Positions 40,086 through 40,651 of a DNA stretch of 40,651 nt are shown piece by piece (the stretch's first letter is position 1; every line of letters starts with the position of its first letter). The stretch comes from an uncultured Erysipelotrichaceae bacterium (GTDB lineage: Bacteria; Bacillota_I; Bacilli_A; Erysipelotrichales; Erysipelotrichaceae). Location: positions 1 through 40,651 of the forward strand of contig CALVGQ010000073.1 in the NCBI GenBank assembly GCA_944327135.1, in the 5' to 3' direction. The notes under the pieces were generated by a model. It saw only the letters and a list, made by a program, of their open reading frames with translations, was not told the DNA's origin and made no database searches. The translations under genes and the position numbers were made by a program.

Positions 40086-40651
40086 GTTTTGCTACTCTAA
40101 TTTATTTTGCTATGCTTAGACGCACTTTGTCAGATTTCAATGTAACAGCCAGTTTTGCTACTCTAATTTATTTTGCTATGCTTAGACCGCTATCGATCAA
40201 ACTTGTAAAATAGGGCCGTTTTGCTACTCTAATTTATTTTGCTATGCTTAGACTAAAATTTTTTATCAGGAACATATCGAAGCGTTTTGCTACTCTAATT
40301 TATTTTGCTATGCTTAGACGACACCTGATCATAATAACTCAATTCCTCTGTTTTGCTACTCTAATTTATTTTGCTATGCTTAGACTAAACTTATCTTTTC
40401 TATCGATAAATTTATGTTTTGCTACTCTAATTTATTTTGCTATGCTTAGACTCAAAACTAAAAAAGAACTTCAAAATAGAAGTTTTGCTACTCTAATTTA
40501 TTTTGCTATGCTTAGACCAATTAGAAATTAAATTATTCGACGAGTAGGTTTTGCTACTCTAATTTATTTTGCTATGCTTAGACAGCTGTTCGAGACGCTT
40601 TGCAAACAGCTTAGTTTTGCTACTCTAATTTATTTTGCTATGCTTAGACTG
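40086..40651 (+). CRISPR. type II-A CRISPR array, nine repeats seen, open at window end
   Basis: Nine identical 36-bp repeats start at 40086, 40152, 40218, 40284, 40350, 40416, 40482, 40548 and 40614. They begin GTTTTGCTACTC and end ATGCTTAGAC. All eight complete spacers are exactly 30 nt; a ninth begins at 40650. No repeat carries a mutation, so this is the leader-proximal part and the degenerate end lies beyond the window. The repeat matches the tracrRNA anti-repeat upstream. Transcription is rightward. Within the repeat TTTTGCTA occurs twice (bases 2-9 and 20-27). Spacer targets are unknown. Confidence 0.98.

Noticed and set aside
40244-40531. A 95-codon ORF with a repeating FATLIYFAMLR motif
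   Set aside because: It is the CRISPR array read as protein. Repeat plus spacer is 66 bp, a multiple of three, so the same peptide recurs every 22 codons.

Overview
The window is a stretch of a low-to-moderate GC Bacillota (Firmicutes) chromosome. The evidence is Gram-positive style Shine-Dalgarno sites, a dcw cell-wall cluster with PASTA penicillin-binding proteins, a T-box in front of hisS-aspS, 6S RNA directly after aspS, and the Bacillus-like order (yrzE)-yrbG-spoVB-comN-secDF-recJ-apt-relA-hisS-aspS. A PPi-dependent phosphofructokinase inside the dcw cluster, a shortened dcw cluster and a compact SaCas9-like type II-A system fit an Erysipelotrichia-type lineage. That placement is an inference; no 16S gene is present.

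Layout. 1-909: tail of an unidentified gene, then yceD-rpmF with a strong promoter and a terminator. 910-1630: a long gene-poor gap ending in the mraZ promoter and a four-box MraZ operator. 1631-13463: cell division and peptidoglycan precursor genes mraZ-rsmH-ftsL-pbpB, pfp as its own unit, then spoVD-murE-mraY-murD. 13582-13733: tRNA-Gln(CTG) with its own promoter and terminator. 13755-18730: small membrane protein (-), DUF421 protein (+), SpoVB-like flippase (-), comN and secDF (+). 18762-26631: recJ, apt, relA, then a T-box controlled hisS-aspS operon. 26734-26908: 6S RNA. 27108-29282: yneF, a monofunctional transglycosylase, a GNAT protein and a small membrane protein. 29280-34601: plsY (-) divergent from parE-parC (topoisomerase IV).

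34673-40651 is a complete type II-A CRISPR-Cas locus: cas9 (1062 aa), a predicted tracrRNA between cas9 and cas1, cas1, cas2, a divergent csn2-like gene, and an array of nine identical 36-bp repeats with eight 30-nt spacers that runs off the window. Everything needed for interference and adaptation is on one strand. The tracrRNA has its own near-consensus promoter and a UUCG-loop terminator, and its anti-repeat pairs with the repeat with the 2:4 bulge geometry known from type II-A systems. The array promoter overlaps the csn2 stop codon, and an ATTTGAG leader end abuts the first repeat. By remembered alignment to SaCas9, two PAM-contact arginines are replaced (V1013, Q1026), which suggests a different PAM.

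Most of the window is conserved housekeeping sequence. The CRISPR locus is the accessory part and the most interesting; csn2 is visibly more A+T-rich than the core genes.
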